Source: Ornithinimicrobium pekingense DSM 21552 (lineage in GTDB: Bacteria > Actinomycetota > Actinomycetes > Actinomycetales > Dermatophilaceae). From it: a stretch of 64,000 bases of DNA. Positions 47,387 to 54,739 of this stretch are shown here, one piece after another. Numbering within the stretch: the stretch's first letter is position 1; every line of letters starts with the position of its first letter. Made by a program: the position numbers and the translations under genes. The stretch covers positions 124,001 to 188,000 of the forward strand of contig NZ_ATWJ01000010.1 in the NCBI RefSeq assembly GCF_000421185.1, read 5' to 3'. A model generated the notes under the pieces. That model did not search any database. It was not told the DNA's origin and was given only the letters and a program-made list of their open reading frames with translations.

Positions 47387-48328
47387 ATGACAGACCGTGG
47401 TGCGGAGTCGACTGGCACTACTTCCGGCTCTCCGGCAGACGGTAACCGGCCGGCATTGAATGATGTCGCGTCCTCGCAGCCCCTGGTCGAGACGCTGAAG
47501 AACGCTCACACCCGTGTCCGCGAGGCCGAGAACGCGTTATCGGAAGCAGTCCGCGAGAGGGACCAACTGGTTCGTAAGGCGGTAGAAGAGGGCCTGTCAA
47601 AAGGTGCCGTTGGTCGCGCTCTAGGAATCACCAGACAGGCCGTATACGGCCTATTGCGCCGCACACCACAGGCGCATGGGACGGCTACGGACGAGCGGAG
47701 TCCCGATCTCCTTGCTCTGCGGAGGCAAGCCAAGGCGGCTACGTCGTGGCTCAGCGTCGCCATTCAGCAGACTGAGCGAGCCGAGTCAGAGGAAGTGGAT
47801 GGGATGGTAGACGGGATGCTTGCCGTCCTTGCCCTGTATGTTGCAGCGAGTTGCGCAATCCGCGCATTGGGTGACGACCACCCTGCAGTTCAGCAGTTCC
47901 TTGGGGATAAGGAAGTCGGGCACGAGCCACTAAAGAACAGTCGCGACCTGCTGGCGCATTTTGATGCCTATGTGGCCGGTGACGGGAATCTTCAGCGCGC
48001 CGAGATCGACGGCCAGCGCCGACCTAACCCCCCGGACGCGAGACCCCCGCTTATGCCGATGTGGGGCGGTGGTCCCGAACAGCAGCTCACATTTATAACG
48101 AAGACTTGGGTGCGATCCGATGACGGGAAAACACTCCTCCTAGATGGGGAACCGCTCCGCCAGGCGGGGGTGCCATGCATGGAAACACTTGACATCACCA
48201 TTGACCTTCGAGATTCGCTCCGTGCGACAGGGGAAATCGTTGGTGAATGCTGCAAGGGGGCCGGTTTGGCCGACCGTCGGGACGTCCGAGACCTACTGGC
48301 TAGGGCTGCTTCCTCGGCGGACGGCTAG
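47387..48328 (+). CDS. HTH protein with HEPN-like motif
   Basis: A 313-residue protein. Residues 30-70 form a coiled coil (HTRVREAENALSEAVRERDQ), followed by a clear helix-turn-helix, LSKGAVGRALGITRQAVYGLLRR. A helical middle domain contains KNSRDLLAHFDAYVAG near residues 190-205; R-x4-H followed by a small-residue helix is the HEPN RNase pattern. The last 100 residues are unassigned (LTFITKTWVRSDDGKTLLLDG). Codon third positions are less GC-rich than in the core genome, indicating transfer. Role unknown; a regulator or defence/toxin-type RNase is possible. Confidence 0.65.
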   Translation: MTDRGAESTGTTSGSPADGNRPALNDVASSQPLVETLKNAHTRVREAENALSEAVRERDQLVRKAVEEGLSKGAVGRALGITRQAVYGLLRRTPQAHGTATDERSPDLLALRRQAKAATSWLSVAIQQTERAESEEVDGMVDGMLAVLALYVAASCAIRALGDDHPAVQQFLGDKEVGHEPLKNSRDLLAHFDAYVAGDGNLQRAEIDGQRRPNPPDARPPLMPMWGGGPEQQLTFITKTWVRSDDGKTLLLDGEPLRQAGVPCMETLDITIDLRDSLRATGEIVGECCKGAGLADRRDVRDLLARAASSADG

Positions 48329-48746
48329 CGGCCACCACTCTCAGCGGACACTGCGGTTGCCGGCTGAAATGTTGTCTCACCCTCCGTTGCTGCCCCTCAA
48401 GTGAACGAAGAGTTGCGCTAAAACGAGTGAGGTTGGCCTGATCGGGCTTGAACGTGAAGTCTTTATTGGCCATATCCCGGGCACAATCATCACACAAAGA
48501 ACCGCGCTTGCCTCGACCTGTTGACAAGCATGATGTGACCGGCGCCGACAGATTATCGGTGACTCGGCTGAGTCTCAACTTCGAGGAGGCGTTACCTGTC
48601 GACTTCACGGCGGCGATCTTGCGGCCAGCGCCCTGTGGTACCAGTCCGACGATATGTGGCGGAATGACCCGCAGTTGGGCACCTACACGGGCAGGGCATC
48701 GCCAGCCAGTCCGCGGAGCGTCGTAAGGTGGTCCCGCCCAGCCCAT
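48300..48746 (-). CDS. Possible Cys-containing ORF, doubtful
   Basis: An open frame of 148 codons in the gap between the HTH gene and the HipA-like gene, on the opposite strand. Residues 86-103 include SLCDDCARDM and an earlier Cys, suggesting a zinc site, and the central part (KDFTFKPDQANLTRFSATL) looks protein-like. There is no good ribosome site and no family match I can name. It may be a decayed gene. If it is not real, the stretch 48329-48775 is non-coding. Confidence 0.3.
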   Translation of the reverse strand: MGWAGPPYDAPRTGWRCPARVGAQLRVIPPHIVGLVPQGAGRKIAAVKSTGNASSKLRLSRVTDNLSAPVTSCLSTGRGKRGSLCDDCARDMANKDFTFKPDQANLTRFSATLRSLEGQQRRVRQHFSRQPQCPLRVVAASRPPRKQP

Positions 48747-48775
48747 CAGACTACAACCGAGACGCGGGAGACTGG

Positions 48776-49594
48776 ATGCCTAGAGCTAGAGCTCGTGGGG
48801 GGTACGTCGGAGTTCGGGTCACCGCCGACGGGCTGGCCGTGGAGTCTCCGGGTGGTGGCCTCGAGTTGGTGGGCTTCGAGAGCTACGTGCGTCGAAACAC
48901 TCACGAGCGTCCCTTCGCCGTGGTGAACGACTTCATCGGTACCTCCGTGGCGCTCGCCCTCGGGGTACCCGTTCCGCCAAACGCGATCCTTGAGTACCGG
49001 TCCGAGAGGGGGCATCTTTCTCTCGCCTACGGCAAGGGTGGGATGACTACTCCGCCACTCACCTCCAGCGCACTCAAGGAGGCGGTCAAGGGGGACCCGT
49101 GGGCTGCCACCGGGATCGTCGTACTGGATCAATGGATCTTGAACGAGGACCGGTACGAGAACGTCCTCCAACTCCCGGGACGCGAGCTGGTGGCGATTGA
49201 CCACGACAACGCGCTCCTGGGGCACGAGAACCCGCTTGATCCCACCGCGGCGCTGCTCGCATCCCGGGACCGAGTCCTCACCCGTCACGAGCTCGTCGAG
49301 CATCTGCCCTCCTGGGACAACGTGCTGGGATGGGTTGCACGCGCCAAGGCCATCACAGACGCGGAGCTGAGACGTATGTGCCTGCGCTGCTACGACTCCG
49401 ACCTGGTCTCGGCTAGCCTGCGAGACGCGCTGGCAGACTTCCTGATCTACCGGCGGCAGTCTGTCGGTGCGATGATGGAGACTCTGCGGAAGAGCTACTC
49501 GGTCTTCACCGACGACCTGCTGACCAGCGAGGAGGCTGACCCCGATGACGACGGCGACGTCGCCCCAATGGTACCTGGTCAAGTTAATCCCTGA
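48776..49594 (+). CDS. HipA-like kinase-domain protein
   Basis: A 272-residue protein resembling the stand-alone HipA-like kinase group. The core reads TGIVVLDQWILNEDRYENVL (catalytic-loop-like, D...N), then LVAIDHDNALLG (metal-binding Asp). It lacks the N-terminal HipA subdomain. The ATG at 48776 has GGGAG 6 nt before it; a GTG at 48728 is an alternative. The DUF3037-type gene overlaps its end by 50 bp, a pairing seen in many bacteria. A toxin-antitoxin or phage-defence role is possible but unproven. Confidence 0.7.
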   Translation: MPRARARGGYVGVRVTADGLAVESPGGGLELVGFESYVRRNTHERPFAVVNDFIGTSVALALGVPVPPNAILEYRSERGHLSLAYGKGGMTTPPLTSSALKEAVKGDPWAATGIVVLDQWILNEDRYENVLQLPGRELVAIDHDNALLGHENPLDPTAALLASRDRVLTRHELVEHLPSWDNVLGWVARAKAITDAELRRMCLRCYDSDLVSASLRDALADFLIYRRQSVGAMMETLRKSYSVFTDDLLTSEEADPDDDGDVAPMVPGQVNP

Positions 49595-50360
49595 CCTCTA
49601 CCGAAACGAGCCCAAGAACGTCGGGCTTATTGTCACACGCGGCCGCGAATACCATGCCCGCTTTGTGGGCGAGCGCGACGACCTGAGCATTGACCGGCGT
49701 CGGATACCGGGAGCGGCGCCTGACCGTGAAGTTTACGAGGCTTGGATTCAGTACCTTCGCGATCGGGCGGCTGCAGGACAACTCGAGCGCAGTATCGAGC
49801 GCATGCATGAACGTATTGAATCGTTTACAGTCGAGCGCCGCGGACGCATCCTGGGACACGATTCGACTCCATTGCCCGTTCTGGTGGAGCAGATCTTCCC
49901 GCGGCTTGTCACAACGCCGGACGAGCCGGCCACATCGACATCGCTTGCCAGAGCAGCCAAGGCAGCCATTGACCAAGTGGCCGTGCAGATCACCGAGGAT
50001 GTGGACCTCGACCTGACGGATCGTCTGGGTGTAGAGCACGAGGTGCACTTCGACTTCAAGGCCGTCAACGGTCACATCACCTTGATGGATCGCCTCACCC
50101 TTGACTCGCGCCCGCGCATGCGAGCCCGGAACACGCACGACCTCATGTTCAGGATCGATCTCGCGCGAGACGGCGGCTTTGACCGGTTCATAGCGATGCA
50201 TAAGGAACCGGCAAGCAACGCGGACATGGAAGAGCTAGAGCGCGTCAACGCCTATGCATACCTGTTGAACGTTGATGAGCCAAACGCAGCTCAGAACTTG
50301 GCGGACCAGCTCGGTGTTGGGCTCATAGGAGACGTCCGCGGGTCCGGCAGCGTTCTCTGA
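49545..50360 (+). CDS. DUF3037-family protein
   Basis: A 271-residue protein. The N-terminus WYLVKLIPDLYRNEPKNVGLIV is the DUF3037 signature (a beta strand ending in NVGxI). The rest is a mixed fold with LVEQIFPRLVTTPDE and VHFDFKAVNGHITLMDRLTL. No known activity. It overlaps the HipA-like gene by 50 bp in another frame with AGGAGG before its ATG, so the two are co-translated and probably work together. Confidence 0.75.
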   Translation: MTTATSPQWYLVKLIPDLYRNEPKNVGLIVTRGREYHARFVGERDDLSIDRRRIPGAAPDREVYEAWIQYLRDRAAAGQLERSIERMHERIESFTVERRGRILGHDSTPLPVLVEQIFPRLVTTPDEPATSTSLARAAKAAIDQVAVQITEDVDLDLTDRLGVEHEVHFDFKAVNGHITLMDRLTLDSRPRMRARNTHDLMFRIDLARDGGFDRFIAMHKEPASNADMEELERVNAYAYLLNVDEPNAAQNLADQLGVGLIGDVRGSGSVL

Positions 50361-50577
50361 CCCGTGACCCCTGGGTTCAGTCGACTTGCCCCGACAAGGT
50401 GATGGGCCGAGAGCCTTGGGCGCACGCGAGATCCACTATCTCCCCCGGGGGGAAGACACGGTGTGGAATCCGACACGGTAGGCGAAGGGTTGCAGCACCC
50501 CCCGTGGGGTGCCGCCAGACGCGCGCACCTGCCGCGGGTCGTACGGACCCTGGTACACGGGAAGGGAGACTTCTCCT
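50361..50577. other. Intergenic region
   Basis: No gene visible. CACCCCCCGTGGGGTG (50498-50513) contains a short GC-rich dyad that could terminate the HipA-like/DUF3037 transcript. The region also holds the promoter of the nucleotidyltransferase gene. Confidence 0.35.
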
Positions 50578-51060
50578 ATGAAGAACTCCTCCCGGATGAC
50601 CGCCGCCGAGGTGGTGCAGATCGTCGCCTGGCTTCACGCCAACGGGGTGGTCTATCAGGTCAACGGCGGATGGGGTGTCGATGCGTTGGTCGGACGGCAG
50701 ACTCGCTCCCACCAAGATCTCGACGTGTTCATCGACGAAGATCACGAGGCCGAGTTCATGGCCTGGCTCACCTCCCGCGGCTATCGGGTCACCGAGGATT
50801 GGCGACCAGTCCGCGTGCAGCTATCGAGTCACTCAGGGCAAGTAGACGTCCATGCAATGCGCTTGGACCCGGCCGGCAACGGAGTCCAGCAAGGTCTGGA
50901 CGGCGAGGTGTACCTCCACCCTTCTGAGCAGAGAGTTACCGGCCTAATCGACGGCCAAGCGGTCGTCGTGGCCAGTGCCGGGCGAGCCCGCGAGCTTCGA
51001 AGGGGCTATCCCATGCGTGCCGTAGACCTCCACGACCTTGCCGTACTCGACGAGCTGTAG
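50578..51060 (+). CDS. Nucleotidyltransferase, aminoglycoside/lincosamide-modifying type
   Basis: A 160-residue protein with the antibiotic nucleotidyltransferase core. VNGGWGVDALVGRQTRSHQDLDVFID holds the GG-W-x...DxD metal-binding motif (shown here as GGWGVDAL and HQDLDVFID), and VDVHAMRLD supplies the third Asp. Relatives include LinB/LnuA-like lincosamide and ANT(2'')-like aminoglycoside adenylyltransferases; many chromosomal homologues have no proven substrate. Its place in a genomic island fits a resistance or MNT-type antitoxin role. The ATG at 50578 follows AAGGGAG. Confidence 0.72.
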   Translation: MKNSSRMTAAEVVQIVAWLHANGVVYQVNGGWGVDALVGRQTRSHQDLDVFIDEDHEAEFMAWLTSRGYRVTEDWRPVRVQLSSHSGQVDVHAMRLDPAGNGVQQGLDGEVYLHPSEQRVTGLIDGQAVVVASAGRARELRRGYPMRAVDLHDLAVLDEL

Positions 51061-51142
51061 GCATCCTGTTCTGCCGCCGGTCGGATGCGTCGGGAACTGG
51101 CTTGAGATGTGGCGCGGAACACTCCTTGCCCGATGGAGATCG

Positions 51143-51400
51143 TCATCGGTAGACGTCCGCGCGGTGCTCGATCGCAATGATGGTCACGTGCGCATCGATC
51201 CGGTAGATGATCCGGTACGAGCCCCGTCGTGCGCTGTGCAGCCCCTCGAGGTCGAAGCGCAAGGCCTTGCCGACGCGCTGGGGAGTGCTCGCGAGGGGAC
51301 CGTAGATGAACTCGATGGCCGCCGTGGCCACCTTCTCGGGCAGTCGCTGCAGGGCGCGCTTGGCCGTCGGCGTCCACGCGACCTCGTACTGCTCCACCAT
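51143..51400 (-). CDS. RelE/ParE-family toxin
   Basis: An 85-residue toxin of a type II module. YEVAWTPTAKRALQRLPEKV opens the RelE/ParE fold, and LRFDLEGLHSARRGSYRIIYRIDAH contains the basic residues that bind ribosomal mRNA in RelE-like toxins. Its ATG overlaps the antitoxin stop by 1 bp. Confidence 0.87.
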   Translation of the reverse strand: MVEQYEVAWTPTAKRALQRLPEKVATAAIEFIYGPLASTPQRVGKALRFDLEGLHSARRGSYRIIYRIDAHVTIIAIEHRADVYR

Positions 51401-51681
51401 CAGACGCGCAGCGTCGCAAGGACGTCTTCCTTGCTGAGGACCTCGGCCTCGCCGGCCGCGAGCTCGGCAAGACTGTCTCGGACCTGGGTGATGAGCTTGG
51501 GCCGGCTCACGACCTTCAGCGTCTCCTCCAACGACTCGAGGTCATCGGCGCTGATGACCACCGCCGCCGGCTTGCCGTGACGAGTGATCACGACCCGGTC
51601 ATGCTCCCGCTCGACCTGGTCCACCACCTCGGACAGTCGATTCTTCACATCCCGCAGGGCCATCGAAGCATCTACAGTCAT
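51400..51681 (-). CDS. Phd/YefM-family antitoxin
   Basis: A 93-residue antitoxin. The N-terminal Phd/YefM dimer domain is typical: ALRDVKNRLSEVVDQVEREHDRVVITRHGKPAAVVIS, seen in parts as VKNRLSEVVDQVE and VVITRHGKPAAVVIS. The C-terminal tail neutralises the toxin encoded next. Transcription is probably autoregulated through the direct repeats at 51681-51700. Confidence 0.88.
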   Translation of the reverse strand: MTVDASMALRDVKNRLSEVVDQVEREHDRVVITRHGKPAAVVISADDLESLEETLKVVSRPKLITQVRDSLAELAAGEAEVLSKEDVLATLRV

Positions 51682-51700
51682 AGCCACAAGTGTAGCCACA
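51681..51700 (-). promoter_or_regulatory. Operator-like direct repeat of the Phd-RelE module
   Basis: TAGCCACA occurs at 51681-51688 and 51693-51700, 12 bp apart. The first copy overlaps the antitoxin start codon. A TACACT hexamer on the coding strand (51697-51692) would be the -10, so binding here would block transcription. Confidence 0.45.
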
Positions 51701-51733
51701 TCACGCCTCAGGTCAATACCCTGACGCGAAGAT

Positions 51734-52985
51734 TCAGGTGCGCGGTCCCGGGCAAGGCGTCTGGAGAGTGACCTCATAGCCAAGGGCTTTGAGCTGGGCG
51801 ACGGCACGGTTCTTAGCGCGCTCCGGGCGACGCCGGGTGTAGTAGTCGCTGCCGAGGTCCTCGTAGACCTCACCGGTGCTGAGCATGTGCCAGATCACTG
51901 TGAGCATTGCATGTTGAATGGCGACGTTCGCCTTCATCGGCCCTCTTCGGCTGGAGATCCGTCGGTACTTCGCACCGAGATAGGTCGGGGTCCTGGCTGC
52001 CGCGAACGCTGCCGCGCCCAGGGCGCCCTGAAGGTAGGGATTGCCTGGGTCTGGTCCGGGACGACTTCACCTTTCCTGCGGACTCGTTGTTGCCGGGCGT
52101 GGTGCCGGCCCAGGAGGCGAGGTGGTTCGCCGTCGGGAACTGGGCCATGTCGGCTCCGGTCTCGGCGATCACGACGTCGGCGGTCAGGACGCTGATTCCG
52201 GGGATCGTGGTGATCAGGTCCCTTGCGGCGCGAAAGGGTTTGATCAGTTCCTCGATCCGCTCGGTGAGCTGGTCGATCGCGGTCGTGTGCTGGTCGATCA
52301 GGTCCAGGTGAATGCGGGCCATGAAGGCGTGGTGCTCTACGAAGCGTCCTTGGAGTGCCTCGGTCAGCGCGGGGATCTTGATCCGCAGCCGTCGCCGGGC
52401 TAGGTCGGCCATGAGGACCGGATCGCGTTCGCCCTCGATGAGGGCTTCGAGCATCGCCCGGCCCGAGACACCGAGGATGTCCGAGGCCACGGAGGAGAGC
52501 TTGATCCCGGCATCCTCCAACAGTTTCTCCAACCGTTGGACCTCCCGTGAACGCTCGCGGATGATCGCCGTCCGGGTCCGCGTCAGGTCGCGCAGCTGTC
52601 GCACCGGCTCGGGTGGCACGAACGAGCCACGCACGAGGCCATGGGCTCCCAGCTGCGCCAGCCAGGTCGCGTCGCTGACGTCGGTCTTGCGCCCGGGCAG
52701 GTTCTTCACCTGGCGTGCGTTGACGAGCAGCACCTCGACACCGTCCAGGTCCTCAAGCAGGTAGTAGAACGGCTTCCAGTAGTCGCTGGTGGCCTCCATC
52801 ACCACGCAGGTGACCTGCTCGGCGGCCAGGTGCTCTCGCAGGGCGAGGATCTGGCGCGTCATCGACGACCAGGTGCTGACCGTCTCGATCGCCTTCCGCC
52901 GTCCCGTCCCGGCCACCCGGACGCAGACCTTGGCGTCGGTCTTCGAGATGTCCATGCCCGCGCAGCGGGTGTGCATGACTTCCAT
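51734..52985 (-). pseudogene. IS110-family transposase, frameshifted
   Basis: A DEDD transposase. The first frame (52985 to about 52047) has the RuvC-like core GMDISKTDAKVCV, VVMEATSDYWKPFYYLL and GRKTDVSDATWLAQL, then the Tnp20 domain with ITTIPGISVLTADVVIAETG. At about 52047 one extra base shifts the frame. Reading on in the next frame restores NPYLQGALGAAAF, YLGAKYRRISSRRG and MKANVAIQHAMLTVIWHMLSTG to the stop at 51734. One base therefore separates it from an intact gene of about 417 codons. Start chosen at the ATG 52985 behind AAGGAG. Confidence 0.85.
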
Positions 52986-53272
52986 CCTGGAGCTCCTTCT
53001 CCTCACGACGCCTGGCGAGAACCATCGTTCGTCGTGTGGAGGGCAGGGATGTTCGGAAGTCTGACGCGCGGGCTCGCTGGCACCAATCCACGGGAGTCAA
53101 GCGACATGCGACGGCTTAGGGTGGGTGTGGGCAGGCCGGGGTGTTGGAGCGCTCAGCGACTCCTGTGACCCCCGGTCTGCCTTGTGGTTGGTGGCCCGGT
53201 AGTAGCGCTTCTTCGGCGCCTTGCTGGGGACCTGGTACTTCTCGGTGACGATGCGTTTGCCCTCGGCCTGGG
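52986..53272. other. Non-coding flank between the two IS110 transposases
   Basis: No gene. In IS110 elements the non-coding end upstream of the transposase encodes a bridge RNA that pairs with donor and target DNA; 52986-53100 is where that RNA would lie for the first element. Part of the region (53097-53272) is the out-of-frame 3' end of the second transposase. No terminal inverted repeats are visible, as usual for this family. Confidence 0.4.
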
Positions 53273-54475
53273 TCAGGGCGTGCCGTCGACGTCGCAGATC
53301 TGGTACGGCTGCCCGGTGCGCCAGCAGGTCGCGATCCGGGTCAGCAGGATGGTCGCCAGGTGGCACACTGCCGAGTCGTGGTGGCGGTGGTCGGCAGCCA
53401 TGAGCCGGGCGTACTTCGCGGCCAGCTGGGGGTCGAGCTTGCGGGCCTGATCGGCGGCCATCCACACCGCCTCGCGCAGCAGCGGGTCCCCGGCCTTGGT
53501 CAGCCCACCGGTACGTTCGGAGGTGCCGGACTGGCTGACCTTGGGCACGAGGCCGGAGTAGGAGCGGACCGCGGCCAGGGAGGTGAACCGGTGCGGGTCG
53601 CCCAGGCGGCCGGCGATGATGCCGGCCAGCACCGGCCCGACGCCGGGAGCGGAGCGGACGATGCCGGCCGGGTCGGCCTCGGCGTAGAGGTTGGCGATCC
53701 GCTCGTCCAGGTCGCTGATCTGCGCGGTCAGGGCGATGGCCTGCTCGGCCTCGACGGCGATGTCGGCGGCCAGCTCGGCGAAGTCGATGCCGTCGCCGTC
53801 CCACAGCCGCAGCGATTCCTGGGCGGCGGCGATCAGCTCGGCGGCCTTGCCCTCGCGCCAGTGGCCGCGGGAGTAGCGGCGCAGGAACCGGGCCAGTCGG
53901 GCCTGCCCGAGGCGGATGACGACGGTGGGGTCGGCGTAGCGGGCCAGGAACGCCAGCGTGGCCTTACCGTAGTCGGTGCCCTGCGCGTCGTACCAGCCCG
54001 GGCCGAGCAGCTCGAGCTGGGCGTCGAGGCGGTTGAACACCGCGGTGCGTCGCTTGGCGATCGAGGAGCGCTGCTTGACCACCCGGCGCAGCGGGTCGGC
54101 CGGTCCGTCGCCGACGTGCTCGCGTAACCCCTCGGGGTGCAGCAGCGGCAGCCGGGCCAGGACCACCGAGTCCAGCCGGTCGTTCTTGGTGTGCTTGGAG
54201 AAGTACTCGCGCAGGTCCGCCGACTGGGTCGTGGGCACCATCACCACCTTCACTCCGCGGCGGCGGAACCACGCTGCGACCGGGATCCAGGCGTTGCGGG
54301 TGGGTTCCATCACGACCGTCAGCTCGCCCGGGTCGCGGCCGATGTCGGCCCACAGCCGTTCCAGCTCCACGGTGCGGGAGAAGAACTTGCGCCCGCGCCA
54401 CACCAGCCTGCCGTCGGGGCCGGCCAGCGACGCCACGTGCGCCGCCCGGCAGGCAAGGTCGATTCCCAAGGTCAT
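53273..54475 (-). CDS. IS110-family transposase, second copy, C-terminus altered by frameshift
   Basis: A 400-residue DEDD transposase of a different IS110 subgroup. The catalytic residues lie in LGIDLACRAAHVA, VVMEPTRNAWIPV and KNDRLDSVVLARL; the Tnp20 part has RSAPGVGPVLAGIIAGRLGD and GGLTKAGDPLLREAVWMAAD. The frame ends at DVDGTP. The next frame continues ALTQAEGKRIVTEKYQVPSK to a stop at 53097, so one G seems to have been lost near 53283 and about 60 residues are missing. The catalytic domains are intact, so activity is possible. Start at ATG 54475; an in-frame ATG at 54511 also exists. Confidence 0.82.
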   Translation of the reverse strand: MTLGIDLACRAAHVASLAGPDGRLVWRGRKFFSRTVELERLWADIGRDPGELTVVMEPTRNAWIPVAAWFRRRGVKVVMVPTTQSADLREYFSKHTKNDRLDSVVLARLPLLHPEGLREHVGDGPADPLRRVVKQRSSIAKRRTAVFNRLDAQLELLGPGWYDAQGTDYGKATLAFLARYADPTVVIRLGQARLARFLRRYSRGHWREGKAAELIAAAQESLRLWDGDGIDFAELAADIAVEAEQAIALTAQISDLDERIANLYAEADPAGIVRSAPGVGPVLAGIIAGRLGDPHRFTSLAAVRSYSGLVPKVSQSGTSERTGGLTKAGDPLLREAVWMAADQARKLDPQLAAKYARLMAADHRHHDSAVCHLATILLTRIATCWRTGQPYQICDVDGTP

Positions 54476-54739
54476 GCCCACGTCCAGCTCCTCTGCTCGT
54501 GATCGGGTCATCCACCTCGATGAGGAGTCGGCTGGGCCCAGACATTCTGCAAGTAGGAGTCCCCAACTGTGTGGGGCTTCAAGTTCCCGAACAGGGACAC
54601 CGCTCACCATCGAGAGCCCCTGCGAGGGCCTCTCAGTACAAAGGGATCACCGGGTGTCCCAGCCGCTAGATCAGACCCCCGCAGGGATGCCAATCAACCT
54701 AAATGCCGCACCCCGTGGGCCCGCCGCTACGCTCGTCCC
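54476..54739. other. Non-coding region: IS110 end and upstream region of the BTAD regulator
   Basis: No gene. The first 100 bp or so would be the transposase-proximal end of the second IS110 element, a candidate bridge-RNA locus. CCCCA (54562-54566) and TGGGG (54573-54577) form a small hairpin. GTGGGGCTTCAAGTTCCC (54572-54589) matches 16 of 18 bases of the tRNA-Leu T-arm. Confidence 0.4.
54728..54733 (+). promoter_or_regulatory. -10 box of the BTAD regulator gene
   Basis: TACGCT lies 6 nt before the ATG at 54740, supporting this start over upstream in-frame codons. Confidence 0.4.

Noticed and set aside
47387-51060. HEPN-MNT toxin-antitoxin pair formed by the HTH/HEPN-like protein and the nucleotidyltransferase
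   Set aside because: The genes are 2.2 kb apart with two other genes between, and true HEPN-MNT pairs are adjacent or overlapping.
52040-52060. Programmed ribosomal frameshift in the first IS110 transposase
   Set aside because: No slippery heptamer or downstream pseudoknot is evident, and IS110 transposases are normally one frame. Decay or sequencing error is simpler.
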